Positions 16,198 through 24,190 of a stretch of 64,000 bases of DNA are shown here, piece by piece. Location of the stretch: NCBI RefSeq assembly GCF_005222705.1, contig NZ_STGF01000018.1:62001-126000 (forward strand). Direction: 5' to 3'. Numbering within the stretch: position 1 is the stretch's first letter; each line of letters begins with the position of its first letter. The notes below the pieces were generated by a model, which saw only the letters and a program-made list of their open reading frames with translations, did not search any database and was not told the DNA's origin. Made by a program: the position numbers and the translations under genes. This DNA comes from Paenibacillus sp. SY21-1 (GTDB lineage: Bacteria; Bacillota; Bacilli; Paenibacillales; Paenibacillaceae).

Positions 16198-17973
16198 ATG
16201 AGTAATGCCGGAAGCGTGATAAAGAGAAAGTTCAATTGGACTATTCAGAAGAAGCTGCTGTTATTTTGCATGTCGCTATTGCTGGTGCCCAGTTTCATTC
16301 TATCGTTCAATAGCTACTTGGGGGCTAAAAACGAGACAGATGCCTTGATCAGGCGGAATTTGGAAAATGACGTGCAATTGATGGCTCTCAACATCGAGGC
16401 GTATTACAAGATTGTGGAAAGTGGCCAGCTAACGCTTGAAGAAGCGCAAGAAAACGTGAAAAGAATGATGTTGGGCAGCAAAAACGCGGATGGCACAAGG
16501 CCGCCCAACAACCAAATCGACCTGGGTCCAAATGGCTATTATTATGTCATGAGCGATAAAGGAGATTTGCTCGCCCATCCGCTCCTGGAGGGCCAGAATA
16601 TATGGGACAGCAAAACGTCGAACGGCTTTTATTATATACAGGATGTTATTAAGCAAGGGCAGAATGGCGGGGGATTCACTTATTACGATTGGCCTTTGCC
16701 TGACAGCAGCAAAGAAGCGCTGAAGGTGACCTATGCTCTGCAAGTACCGGAGTGGGATTGGATCGTTGTAGCCGGCTCCTATTATAGCGATTACAACAAA
16801 GGCCAGACCCGAATCCTGTATTCCTTGATTACTACGCTCGCATTATGTATTGCTGGCGGCACGATTGGCGTCTATTTCTTCTCCGCTCACATTGCCAAGC
16901 CAATCAAAAAGATGGCAGCCGAAGCACGGCGGGTTGCGGCCGGCGATTTGACGTCTGACGGGCTTGTGGTTAAAAATAAAGATGAAATCGGAGAGCTGGC
17001 TGACGACTTCAATACGATGAGCAGAAATATTAAGGAGCTAGTCCGGCAAGTGGCACAGAGCTCGGATGTCGTCTCGTCTGCTTCCAATGCGCTGCAAGCC
17101 TCCATTGAAGAGACGATGGAGGCCTCCAAACACATTGCAGAATCTACCCAGTGGATTGCATCCGGGATTGGCACTCAAGCGGCCAGCGCAGAGCAAAGCT
17201 CGAAAGCGATGGAAGAAATGGCGCAAGGCATCGGACGAATTGCCGATACTTCATCGTATGCGCACGACACGTCGGTTCGCTCCAAACGCGAAGCGGAGCA
17301 CGGTTACGAAGCCATTCATGGATCTATCGATAAAATGGGCGTGGTACAGCAGGCCATTCAAGCCATCTCGAATGTGATGGACACCTTGAATGAACGATCG
17401 AAGGAAATAAGCGGCATCGTAACGGCTATGACGGAAATTGCTTCTCAGACGAGCTTGTTGTCGCTGAACGCTTCTATAGAAGCAGCGCGCGCCGGGGAAC
17501 AGGGCAGAGGTTTTGCGGTTGTTGCCTCGGAAGTCAAAAAGCTGGCAGAAATGTCGCAGCGTTCTTCGGAGCAGATTCATTCGCTTGTACAGCTTGTACA
17601 GGCGGATATCGCGACAGCTTCGGATGCAACCGATACAGGCATTCGTGAATTCCAGCAAGGCTTGCTTGCTATTAAAGAAACGGGAGGCTCCTTCACGAAG
17701 ATTGTAGAAACCTCGCAGGAAGTCGTTGAGCAAATTCAGGAGGCTTCCGCGGCGGCGGAGGAGATGTCGGCAAGCACGGAGCAACTATCCGCATCCTTGC
17801 AGGAGCTCGAGCGAGTGGCGGGCACGTCCGCTGAAAGCTCCGATAAAATTTCTTCGGCAACGGAAGAGCAAATCGCTTCCATGGAGGAGATCGCTCGTTC
17901 GGCACAGACGCTCAATCAATTGGCTTCCGAGCTCAAGGAAGCGGCTCATCGCTTTCAGGTGAGCAAGCTGTGA
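16198..17973 (+). CDS. Methyl-accepting chemotaxis protein with extracellular Cache domain
   Basis: Chemoreceptor of 591 residues. Membrane segment 1 spans about residues 20-41. The extracellular region of about 160 residues fits a single Cache domain (GPNGYYYVMSDKGDLLAHP, then WDWIVVAGSYYSDYN). Membrane segment 2 is near 208-229. A HAMP domain (AKPIKKMAAEARRVAAGDLT) and a methyl-accepting signalling domain with the tip EIASQTSLLSLNASIEAARAG follow. GGGGGAG precedes the ATG. Cache domains usually bind small carboxylates or amino acids; the ligand is not predictable here. The signalling domain is similar to that of the receptor at 6561 but the sensor differs. Confidence 0.93.
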   Translation: MSNAGSVIKRKFNWTIQKKLLLFCMSLLLVPSFILSFNSYLGAKNETDALIRRNLENDVQLMALNIEAYYKIVESGQLTLEEAQENVKRMMLGSKNADGTRPPNNQIDLGPNGYYYVMSDKGDLLAHPLLEGQNIWDSKTSNGFYYIQDVIKQGQNGGGFTYYDWPLPDSSKEALKVTYALQVPEWDWIVVAGSYYSDYNKGQTRILYSLITTLALCIAGGTIGVYFFSAHIAKPIKKMAAEARRVAAGDLTSDGLVVKNKDEIGELADDFNTMSRNIKELVRQVAQSSDVVSSASNALQASIEETMEASKHIAESTQWIASGIGTQAASAEQSSKAMEEMAQGIGRIADTSSYAHDTSVRSKREAEHGYEAIHGSIDKMGVVQQAIQAISNVMDTLNERSKEISGIVTAMTEIASQTSLLSLNASIEAARAGEQGRGFAVVASEVKKLAEMSQRSSEQIHSLVQLVQADIATASDATDTGIREFQQGLLAIKETGGSFTKIVETSQEVVEQIQEASAAAEEMSASTEQLSASLQELERVAGTSAESSDKISSATEEQIASMEEIARSAQTLNQLASELKEAAHRFQVSKL

Positions 17974-18130
17974 CATTCGCATCGAATGCCAACCTAACCG
18001 ACAGTATCGATGCATAACGAGAAGGATTGCGTGAAATTTGGTAAGTATAAGCATTTCAATTCTTATTGTGAAGCATGGAGCAGTGGTACAAATAGGCAAG
18101 GCAAGTGTTTAAGAAAGGAGTGGTATCGGT

Positions 18131-19252
18131 TTGAAGGTAATCGTTGTAGGAGCGGGAATTGCCGGAGCTTCAACTGCTTACCACCTGGCCAAGCAGGGAG
18201 CGGAGGTTCTCATTGTAGATCGAAAGGACGAAGGTCAGGCTACGGATGCAGCTGCGGGCATTATCTGTCCATGGCTGTCCCAGCGTCGCAATAAAGCTTG
18301 GTATCAGCTTGCAAAAGCTGGGGCGCGGTTTTATCCTGCGCTTATTAAAGAGCTTGAAGGCGATGGCGAGTCTGAGACGGGCTATGCGAGGGTTGGCGCT
18401 CTTAGCATTCATACAGATCTCGATAAGATTGCCAAGATGGAAGAGAGAGCCGGCAAGCGTATGAAAGACGCGGTAGAAATCGGCGAAATTTCAAGGCTTG
18501 ATGAAAAAGAGACCCAAGAGCTGCTCCCACTGCTCACTGAAGGACATTCGTCTATTCATATTAGCGGAGCAGCCCGTGTCGATGGACGGGCGCTGCGCGA
18601 CGCTTTACTTCGGTCCGCTCAAAGGAATGGGGCTACGTTTATACATGGAGATGCTAAGCTTGTTTTTCAATCCAACTGTGTAACGGGAGTAACAGTCGGG
18701 GACAATCATTATTCCGCAGCTAAAGTTGTCGTTTGCGCAGGTGCGTGGGCGCGATCGTTGCTGCAGCCTTTAGGCATTGATTTCAATGTAAGTTATCAGA
18801 AGGCGCAAATTATGCACGTACAGGTTCAAGGGGCCGAACAACATACGGAAAACTGGCCGGTCGTTATGCCGCCTTCCGATCAATATATGATCGCTTTTGC
18901 AGAGCAGAGAATTGTCATAGGGGCAACTCATGAAAATGATATTGAAGGCTACGATACGAGGATCACTGCCGGTGGAATGAACGAAATCATAACCAAATGT
19001 TTGACGTTCGCCCCCGCTTTGGCAGACAGCACGTTTAGGGAAGTAAGAGTGGGCTTTCGTCCTTTTACAGCCGATTTCCTCCCGGTCATAGGCGCCATTC
19101 CGGATTGGGATGGCATACTTGCCGTTAACGGTCTCGGAGCATCCGGCTTGACGATGGGTCCGTATATTGGGTTTCAACTGGCGAAGCTGGCCTTGGGAAT
19201 GGAATTGGATATTGACCTGACCGATTATAATATTCAGAAAGCGATAGGCTAA
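18131..19252 (+). CDS. FAD-dependent oxidoreductase of the D-amino-acid oxidase (DAO) family
   Basis: 373 residues with the N-terminal FAD-binding motif VVGAGIAGASTAYHLAKQGA followed by the ribose-binding Asp in LIVDR. The C-terminal FAD segment is GILAVNGLGASGLTMGP. It belongs to the DAO group, which includes glycine oxidase, D-amino-acid dehydrogenase and sarcosine oxidase-like enzymes that oxidise amines to imines. The start is TTG at 18131 after AAAGGAG. It stands alone, with no thiamine or amino-acid genes next to it, so the substrate is open. Confidence 0.88.
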   Translation: MKVIVVGAGIAGASTAYHLAKQGAEVLIVDRKDEGQATDAAAGIICPWLSQRRNKAWYQLAKAGARFYPALIKELEGDGESETGYARVGALSIHTDLDKIAKMEERAGKRMKDAVEIGEISRLDEKETQELLPLLTEGHSSIHISGAARVDGRALRDALLRSAQRNGATFIHGDAKLVFQSNCVTGVTVGDNHYSAAKVVVCAGAWARSLLQPLGIDFNVSYQKAQIMHVQVQGAEQHTENWPVVMPPSDQYMIAFAEQRIVIGATHENDIEGYDTRITAGGMNEIITKCLTFAPALADSTFREVRVGFRPFTADFLPVIGAIPDWDGILAVNGLGASGLTMGPYIGFQLAKLALGMELDIDLTDYNIQKAIG

Positions 19253-19326
19253 TCTAAAAATATCCATTGACGGTGTAGGGCGGGCTGCGCTTAGACATAA
19301 TACCTTCAAGGAGGTGTGCACCTGCA

Positions 19327-19467
19327 ATGGAAAATAAAAAGCATAAAGGCAACTATAAAGGAACTACGGAGATGAATGCCAAAAATCAGGACATGGCTTT
19401 TGTCAACGACAACGTGGAGGACGCCAAATCGGTATCCAACTTTGGGAAAAAGAAAAAAAGCGATTAA
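19327..19467 (+). CDS. Small hydrophilic protein of unknown function (46 aa)
   Basis: A complete frame from ATG 19327 to TAA 19467 is preceded by AAGGAGGT, an optimal ribosome site about 11 bases upstream. The protein starts MENKKHKGNYKGTTEMNAKN and is strongly charged, Lys- and Asn-rich and without hydrophobic segments. The strong ribosome site and the terminator at 19563 support a real gene. No family is recognised; a small spore-associated protein is a guess from composition only. Confidence 0.55.
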   Translation: MENKKHKGNYKGTTEMNAKNQDMAFVNDNVEDAKSVSNFGKKKKSD

Positions 19468-19562
19468 CGAAGCCGATGAATGACGGAACGGTAGGCAGAG
19501 TGCGGGTACGGGCGCTCTGCCGCTTCCGTATCCAAGCGTTATTCAGCTTATACGCGCATTAA

Positions 19563-19591
19563 ATAGTCACTCAGCGAGTGGCTATTTTTTT
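19563..19591 (+). terminator. Intrinsic terminator
   Basis: ATAGTCACT (19563-19571) pairs with AGTGGCTAT (about 19577-19585, one G-U pair) and runs into seven T residues. It probably ends the transcript of the 46-residue gene. Confidence 0.8.
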
Positions 19592-19668
19592 GAAAACAGT
19601 CCTTTACTTTAGAAGGACGGCACTTTTACAAGGGATGACGATAGCAGCGTACGATGAAAATTAGCGAA

Positions 19669-19727
19669 AACACCATGAAGTCATGAACCTGTCGGGAGAC
19701 GGGGGATAACTTGATGGTGTTTTTTTT
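19669..19727 (+). ncRNA. Structured hairpin ending in an eight-T run
   Basis: Three stacked helices can be drawn: AACACCAT/ATGGTGTT (19669-19676 with 19714-19721), AAGT/ACTT (19678-19681 with 19709-19712), and CCTGTC/GACGGG (19688-19693 with 19698-19703) closed by a GGGA tetraloop. The internal loop is asymmetric, and T residues follow to 19727. It acts at least as a terminator. The loops suggest a more specific RNA, but no known family is recognised. Confidence 0.5.
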
Positions 19728-19902
19728 GTATCGGTTGAAGCGAGTATATCGGTTGTCATTTTTTTGTTCAACCGAAACGTTCAAGAGTAAGGCGCCCCGC
19801 CCCGGTCCATACCTGCTCCAGATTTAAAAAAGGCGATTTCGTTCAAGCGATTCCTTGTTTTGTTCAAGCCGATCGGATTCCCCTTCTGATACGCTGAAGG
19901 AT

Positions 19903-20047
19903 AGCGGGTTTAAAAGGTAATTCACCTTTCCATGCGCAGCAGGAAGGAATTTAATCACAAGAGAATGCGAACTGTGACCCGCATGCGGCCAAAGTTTCAA
20001 CGGTCCCGCTTAAGGGCTGGAGTTTGCTACTCCTTGTGTTTTTTTTA
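19903..20047 (+). ncRNA. Candidate multi-branched structured RNA with intrinsic terminator
   Basis: A closing stem AGCGGG/CCCGCT (19903-19908 with 20005-20010) encloses a hairpin AAAGGT-aattc-ACCTTT (19913-19929). It also encloses a second arm, CATGCG/CGCATG (19931-19936 with 19980-19985), with an inner TCACA/TGTGA hairpin (19955-19959 with 19973-19977). A terminator, GGAGT/ACTCC (20019-20023 with 20029-20033), follows with a long T tract. This fits a riboswitch-like or free small RNA. No known class is recognised and the fold was drawn by eye. Confidence 0.4.
20019..20047 (+). terminator. Intrinsic terminator of the candidate structured RNA
   Basis: GGAGT (20019-20023), loop TTGCT, ACTCC (20029-20033), then TTGTG and eight T residues. 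Confidence 0.65.
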
Positions 20048-20321
20048 TTGAGCATGATGCTCCTTCATTAAATCGGCGGCAAGCTGGCATAGGGGACGCA
20101 AGTGGATATGGAGACGGCTGATTACGGGAAACGCAAAGAGAGGGGGCTTGAGCGGACTTCGTGGCATGGATGAGGCTGTACGAGAATAAAATGAGAGCAG
20201 CGCGGTATCAAGCTTCTGATAAACGATTGAAACGCAACCTTTTGTCGAAAGAAGCAGGAATTTGCTTCCCGGCCTCGAATTACTAGTTGGTAGGAGCGGT
20301 GCTTTTTTTTGTTAGCCCACC

Positions 20322-20346
20322 GCAACTTTTCAACCGCGGGCCGGTA
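20322..20346 (+). promoter_or_regulatory. Possible ECF-type autoregulatory promoter of the sigma gene
   Basis: GCAACTTTT (20322-20330) supplies an AAC-type -35. After 16 bases GGTA (20343-20346) stands where ECF promoters carry CGTA or CGTC. The inverted repeat AGTT..GCGGTG / CACCGC..AACT (20285-20327) overlaps the -35. It lies about 60 bases before the TTG start. Confidence 0.4.
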
Positions 20347-20403
20347 CAATATTGTAGCGAAACGGCCCGGGAATAAACCGCAGGTGGAGGAGGTTCGCCT
20401 GTC

Positions 20404-21000
20404 TTGACTGATTCCCAGTTAATACGAGAAATCAAGGATGGCAATGTCGAGCTGTATTCTGAACTGATGCGGCGCTATCAACGAAAGATACTTGCGTTTG
20501 TTTATCATATGCTCAAGAGCGCAAAGCTTGAGCTGCTCGCTGAGGATCTGTGCTCCGAAACCTTTTATAAGGCTTATCGCAGCCTTCATTCCTTCAGGGA
20601 GCTGGACGCATCCTTCACGACATGGCTGTATACGATTGCGAGAAATACGGTGCTTAGCGAGCTGCGCAAGCAAAGATCGGCCCATCTGTCACTGGACGAA
20701 TCGTTGTTCGAGCCCGTTGCGTCGCAAGATGCTGCCCCGGAGCAGCAGATGCTGCGCAAAGAGCGGATGGAGATGGTTCGCGAAGCGATCAACAATTTGC
20801 CTGAGAAGCAGCGCTCGGCACTTATTCTTCGGGAATATGACCAAATGGACTATCAGGAAATCGCTGATATTCTTGGGCAAACGGTCAGTTCCGTCAAATC
20901 ACTGCTGTTCCGGGCAAGGGCAAGCGTAAAAACGCAGCTTGAGCCGTATTTCGGACGTTCGCCGCTGATGGAAGAATTTGAGGGGATGAAGACAAGATGA
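20404..21000 (+). CDS. ECF RNA polymerase sigma factor
   Basis: 198 residues with sigma region 2 (about 10-80: YSELMRRYQRKILAFVYHML, AEDLCSETFYKAYRSLHSF, TTWLYTIARN) and region 4 (about 125-180: LPEKQRSALILREYDQMDYQEIADILG). Regions 1 and 3 are absent, the layout of extracytoplasmic-function sigma factors of the SigW type. The start is TTG at 20404 behind GGAGGAGG. The downstream gene overlaps by ATGA and encodes a membrane anti-sigma factor, so it responds to an envelope signal. The true target genes are unknown; see the promoter at 63763. Confidence 0.92.
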   Translation: MTDSQLIREIKDGNVELYSELMRRYQRKILAFVYHMLKSAKLELLAEDLCSETFYKAYRSLHSFRELDASFTTWLYTIARNTVLSELRKQRSAHLSLDESLFEPVASQDAAPEQQMLRKERMEMVREAINNLPEKQRSALILREYDQMDYQEIADILGQTVSSVKSLLFRARASVKTQLEPYFGRSPLMEEFEGMKTR

Positions 21001-21602
21001 ATTGCAACGAAACAGAGCGGAAATTCGGAGAATATTGGGACTTGTCCGAAGATGACGAGGAGCGGAAAGCAATTGATCGTCATTTGCTTGAATGCAGGAA
21101 TTGTGCTGAGCAATTCCGCCTGTGGGAGGAAAGCGAGGAGCTGATTCGGAGCTTATCCGAAGAAGATAGCTTTGTCGGCGAAGTCGAGCATGTCAATCGT
21201 TCGGTGATGGATAGGATTTACGCCGAACAATCGTGGCTGATGCCGGAGCCTCATAAAAGCTACCAGTTCAGCAAATCGCTTCGCCGCAATGTAGCGATCA
21301 TCGTTGCGGCTTGCATGGCCATGTTTGCCTGTGCTTTTTTTGTTTTTGTGTTCGATCATACAGATAGCGGCTCGACGATGGAAATTGCCGAGCTTTCGGG
21401 CCTGATGGACACAGCGAACGTAACGGGCGAAGGAATGGTCGTTAAAGCTCAATTTCTGAGCGGCATACCGATAGCGAGCGTCAGTGAGCCGTTCGTCCTG
21501 CAGGTCATGCCTGCGTTTCCGCAATACTATGTTGCGCTATCCATGCTTGGCATCGTAATGACGCTGCTTATTTTGAACTGGCTGAAGCGTACGCGCAGCT
21601 AG
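20997..21602 (+). CDS. Zinc-finger anti-sigma factor, membrane anchored
   Basis: 201 residues with an N-terminal zinc-binding anti-sigma domain: Cys3, then HLLECRNC, giving the His-x3-Cys-x2-Cys signature at about residues 28-35. A membrane segment lies near 98-118 (NVAIIVAACMAMFACAFFVF), a short outside domain follows, and a second membrane segment is near 174-195. It overlaps the sigma gene by ATGA, the usual sigma/anti-sigma pairing. Regulated release would be by proteolysis or a conformational signal, which the sequence does not define. Confidence 0.9.
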   Translation: MNCNETERKFGEYWDLSEDDEERKAIDRHLLECRNCAEQFRLWEESEELIRSLSEEDSFVGEVEHVNRSVMDRIYAEQSWLMPEPHKSYQFSKSLRRNVAIIVAACMAMFACAFFVFVFDHTDSGSTMEIAELSGLMDTANVTGEGMVVKAQFLSGIPIASVSEPFVLQVMPAFPQYYVALSMLGIVMTLLILNWLKRTRS

Positions 21603-21630
21603 CAAGACTTTCACGGCTATCATGCTTGCA

Positions 21631-21656
21631 AGGCTCCCTTTCGGGAGCTTTTGCTT
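21631..21656 (+). terminator. Intrinsic terminator after the anti-sigma gene
   Basis: GGCTCCC-TTTC-GGGAGC (about 21632-21648) is followed by TTTTGCTTTT. It lies 30 bases past the anti-sigma stop and ends before the ribosome site of the next gene. Confidence 0.65.
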
Positions 21657-21682
21657 TTGGGAGAGAAGGAGAGAGGAAGCAA

Positions 21683-22261
21683 ATGATCGTAGGACTCGTA
21701 AGACATGGTCGGACAGCCTGGAATGCAGAGGGAAGAATTCAGGGGCAAACGGATATTCCTTTAAATGAAGAAGGAATACGGCAGGCCGAGGCGCTCGCGC
21801 GCAGACTTGCAGGTGAGGAGCGAATGTGGGATGCGGTTGTCTCTAGCGATTTGATGCGTGCACGCGACACAGCGCGTATTATGGCGGACAAGCTTCAAAT
21901 TCCGTTGCTCGAGGGTGATTCGCGTCTGCGAGAGCTTGCATTCGGCGAAGCGGAAGGTATGACGGAAGCAGAGCGCCATGCAAAATGGGGCATAGACTGG
22001 CGCAAGCATGCTGCGGGCGTCGAAGCGGATGCGGTTGTCCGCGCTCGCGGATTGGACGCTTTGCGCCAGTGGCAGGAAGAGCATCCCGAGCGCAAGCTGC
22101 TGGTCGTTTCGCATGGAGGCTTTCTGGCTCAGCTGATAGCCGAACTGTGCGCGGGCTTGGAGGATCAGTATTTAAATAATCTGTCCTACTCGATTTTGCA
22201 GCTGCAAGATGGACAATGGCAGCCTTCTCTCTATAATTGCACGATCCATTTAAACGGCTGA
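21683..22261 (+). CDS. Histidine phosphatase family protein
   Basis: 192 residues of the phosphoglycerate-mutase/acid-phosphatase superfamily. The phosphohistidine motif LVRHGRTAWN is at the N-terminus, the catalytic Glu lies in RLRELAFGEAEGMT, and the second His is in VVSHGGFLAQL. The start at 21683 is chosen because GAAGGAGAGAGGA precedes it and the protein then begins directly with MIVGLVRHG. It is close to CobC/YhfR-type phosphatases. No cobalamin genes are adjacent, so the substrate is unassigned. Confidence 0.9.
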   Translation: MIVGLVRHGRTAWNAEGRIQGQTDIPLNEEGIRQAEALARRLAGEERMWDAVVSSDLMRARDTARIMADKLQIPLLEGDSRLRELAFGEAEGMTEAERHAKWGIDWRKHAAGVEADAVVRARGLDALRQWQEEHPERKLLVVSHGGFLAQLIAELCAGLEDQYLNNLSYSILQLQDGQWQPSLYNCTIHLNG

Positions 22262-22277
22262 CGCTATAAACGTCACG

Positions 22278-22326
22278 GACCGCAAACAAGGTTCATCTTT
22301 GATGAGCGCTGCTTGCGGTCTTTTAT
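22278..22326 (+). terminator. Intrinsic terminator
   Basis: GACCGCAA (22278-22285) pairs with TTGCGGTC (22313-22320), with an inner TTCATC/GATGA stem, followed by TTTTATTTT. Confidence 0.8.
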
Positions 22327-22402
22327 TTTGCCTGCAGCTTGGTTATAAAATGGCCCAACCTTTCCCATAATGGTTAGTATCAAGGCAGGAAAGGGGAGCG
22401 CC

Positions 22403-23581
22403 ATGAATTTATCGGATATGCTCGGGCTGGCTGATATTCAACAGCTTGGCAGAATTGCAGACGTCTACCGCTGTGAGTGCAACGGAAACTCTAAAAACGA
22501 GTTGATTCAATCGATTCTCTCCACTGTAAGCAGAAACGATGTGTTCGAAGCCCAAGTGAGCAGCATGTCGCTGGAGGATCTGCGCTTTCTTAACTCTCTG
22601 CTGTTCGAGCCGCAGGGCTCCTATAGTCTGGAGGATTTGATCGCGCGCGTGCAACAAAGCCGTTTCGGATCAACGCCGGTTCATAATGCAGCTGTTGCCC
22701 CTGCTAAAAACAGACGCGTGAAAAAAAACGCCATGCCGGCTCCGCCGCCAAGCCCGCGCGAGATGATTGTGAAATTCAAGCATCAGGGCTGGTTGTTCAA
22801 TGGCATTAGCGGCCCGGGCCGGTATTTGTTCCAGGTGCCGGCCGACTTGAAGACGCGATTTCGCGATGCGCTGGCCCGAAGATTTGCAACTGAGCTGGTG
22901 TATGCGGAGGAACCTCCCTTTTACCGGGATGAGCAGACCCTGATGGAGGGTGACGTTACTTGCTTGCTTCATTATATTTACCATCATGAAGTGCAGCTGA
23001 CAGCCGATGGGTCGATGTATAAACGGTTTATTCTGCAGTTGATGGGCTTGCTGGGGGTGCAGGAGGAGCTGCCGGCCAAGGGAGAATGGCGGTTCGGCTA
23101 TGGCAAACACTTTAATCATTATCCGAATCGCTTGTCCTTGCTTTATGATTATTGCTCGGCAAATCGCTATATCGCAGAAAACCAGTCGCAGTTGACGCTG
23201 ACTGCTGCCGGGGAGGCAAGGCTTGCGGCTGCGCCGCAAGGAGAGAATGCGTCGCTATATCGCTACTGGCTGAAAGCTTACAAGGGACCGATAGTGAATC
23301 TTCTTTCCCTCGTTCACTGGATAGATTCACTCGCTGCGAATTGGGTTACGGTCGCTTCCCTGCGTACAGCGCTGGTTCCCTACATTAAACCTTATTATTA
23401 TGACAGTGCCGATACGATACTGGATACGAGGATAATCGCCATGATGGTGCATTTAGGCTTGCTTAGGCTCGGGGAACATCCCGATAGCAGAGCTGTAGTC
23501 CGGATGACAAAAGCGGGACATGCGATTATTTCCGGAACGCTGCATGGTGAGCCTAAATCTCCTCGTACGCAGCATCTCTGA
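22403..23581 (+). CDS. Protein of unknown function (392 aa), possible nucleic-acid-binding
   Basis: The start at 22403 has AAAGGGGAG seven bases upstream. The N-terminus (about 1-75) is helical, with a segment like SAP or Rho-N modules (NGNSKNELIQSILS) and SLEDLRFLNSLL. The middle and C-terminal parts contain winged-helix-like stretches (QLTLTAAGEARLA near 275). The layout faintly recalls the N-terminal domain of XPB-type helicase-associated proteins, but no helicase motif is present. No signal peptide or membrane segment is seen. I do not recognise the family with confidence. It is flanked by terminators or gaps on both sides and appears to be a single-gene unit. Confidence 0.75.
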   Translation: MNLSDMLGLADIQQLGRIADVYRCECNGNSKNELIQSILSTVSRNDVFEAQVSSMSLEDLRFLNSLLFEPQGSYSLEDLIARVQQSRFGSTPVHNAAVAPAKNRRVKKNAMPAPPPSPREMIVKFKHQGWLFNGISGPGRYLFQVPADLKTRFRDALARRFATELVYAEEPPFYRDEQTLMEGDVTCLLHYIYHHEVQLTADGSMYKRFILQLMGLLGVQEELPAKGEWRFGYGKHFNHYPNRLSLLYDYCSANRYIAENQSQLTLTAAGEARLAAAPQGENASLYRYWLKAYKGPIVNLLSLVHWIDSLAANWVTVASLRTALVPYIKPYYYDSADTILDTRIIAMMVHLGLLRLGEHPDSRAVVRMTKAGHAIISGTLHGEPKSPRTQHL

Positions 23582-23661
23582 GCTGCTGCTTGGTTCATGC
23601 TTGAATATAGGCTAAAGTATAGAAACAGCCATCTATATTCAAGCAAAAGGAGCGGGTAGCG

Positions 23662-24168
23662 ATGCAAGTGCCATTCAAGGGAAAATTCCCGGCGATTCAA
23701 GAGGATGTATACATAGCAGACGGCGCCAAAATCATTGGAGACGTCACGATTGGGGAGCGCAGCACAGTGTGGTTCAATGCGGTGCTGCGAGGCGATCTGG
23801 CCCCTATTGTAATAGGACACAGCTGCAACATACAGGATGGGACGATCGGTCATGTGAATACGGATCAACCCTTGCTGGTAGAGGACGAGGTATCGGTAGG
23901 GCACGGGGCGATTATTCACGGCTGCAAGCTGGGTAAAGGCACATTAATTGGAATGGGGGCAATCGTACTTAACGGCGCGGACATCGGTGAATATGCTTTA
24001 ATAGGAGCCGGTTCGATTGTTACAGAGAATAAAAAAATACCACCCTATACTCTATCTATCGGGTCACCTGCCAAAGTCGTCAGAGAGTTGACGGAGAGCG
24101 ATTTGCAGCGCATGCGGCGAACGATGGAAAGCTATGTGACGAAAGGGATAGAATATAGGATCTCTTAA
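23662..24168 (+). CDS. Gamma-class carbonic anhydrase-like hexapeptide-repeat protein
   Basis: 168-residue left-handed beta-helix protein of the YrdA/YtoA/PaaY group. Hexapeptide repeats run throughout (AKIIGDVTIGERSTVWFNAV, ALIGAGSIV). The three metal-ligand histidines can be placed in DGTIGHVN, SVGHGAIIHGC (two). GGAGCGGG precedes the ATG. Family members bind zinc or iron; some hydrate CO2, others hydrolyse thioesters, so the activity is inferred only. Confidence 0.9.
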   Translation: MQVPFKGKFPAIQEDVYIADGAKIIGDVTIGERSTVWFNAVLRGDLAPIVIGHSCNIQDGTIGHVNTDQPLLVEDEVSVGHGAIIHGCKLGKGTLIGMGAIVLNGADIGEYALIGAGSIVTENKKIPPYTLSIGSPAKVVRELTESDLQRMRRTMESYVTKGIEYRIS

Positions 24169-24190
24169 CGCCGGTTTGGAGGTGTATCCT

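Larger units (their letters stand above)
19468..20403. other. 936-bp stretch without a convincing protein gene
   Basis: It contains a terminator at 19563, a hairpin-terminator with internal loops at 19669-19727, four GTTCAA words between 19760 and 19870, a multi-branched foldable segment with its own terminator at 19903-20047, a GAGCAT/ATGCTC palindrome at 20050, a GAAGCA/TGCTTC hairpin near 20250, and a long inverted repeat at 20285-20327 next to a putative ECF promoter. Frames of 21 and 38 codons in 20109-20285 lack ribosome sites. Confidence 0.6.

Noticed and set aside
17975..17995. Hairpin CATTCG/CGAATG after the second chemoreceptor gene
   Set aside because: Only a short stem with no T run, so not called a terminator.
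20109..20285. Frames of 21 and 38 codons before the sigma gene
   Set aside because: No ribosome site, no recognisable sequence, and they overlap inverted repeats; non-coding is more likely.
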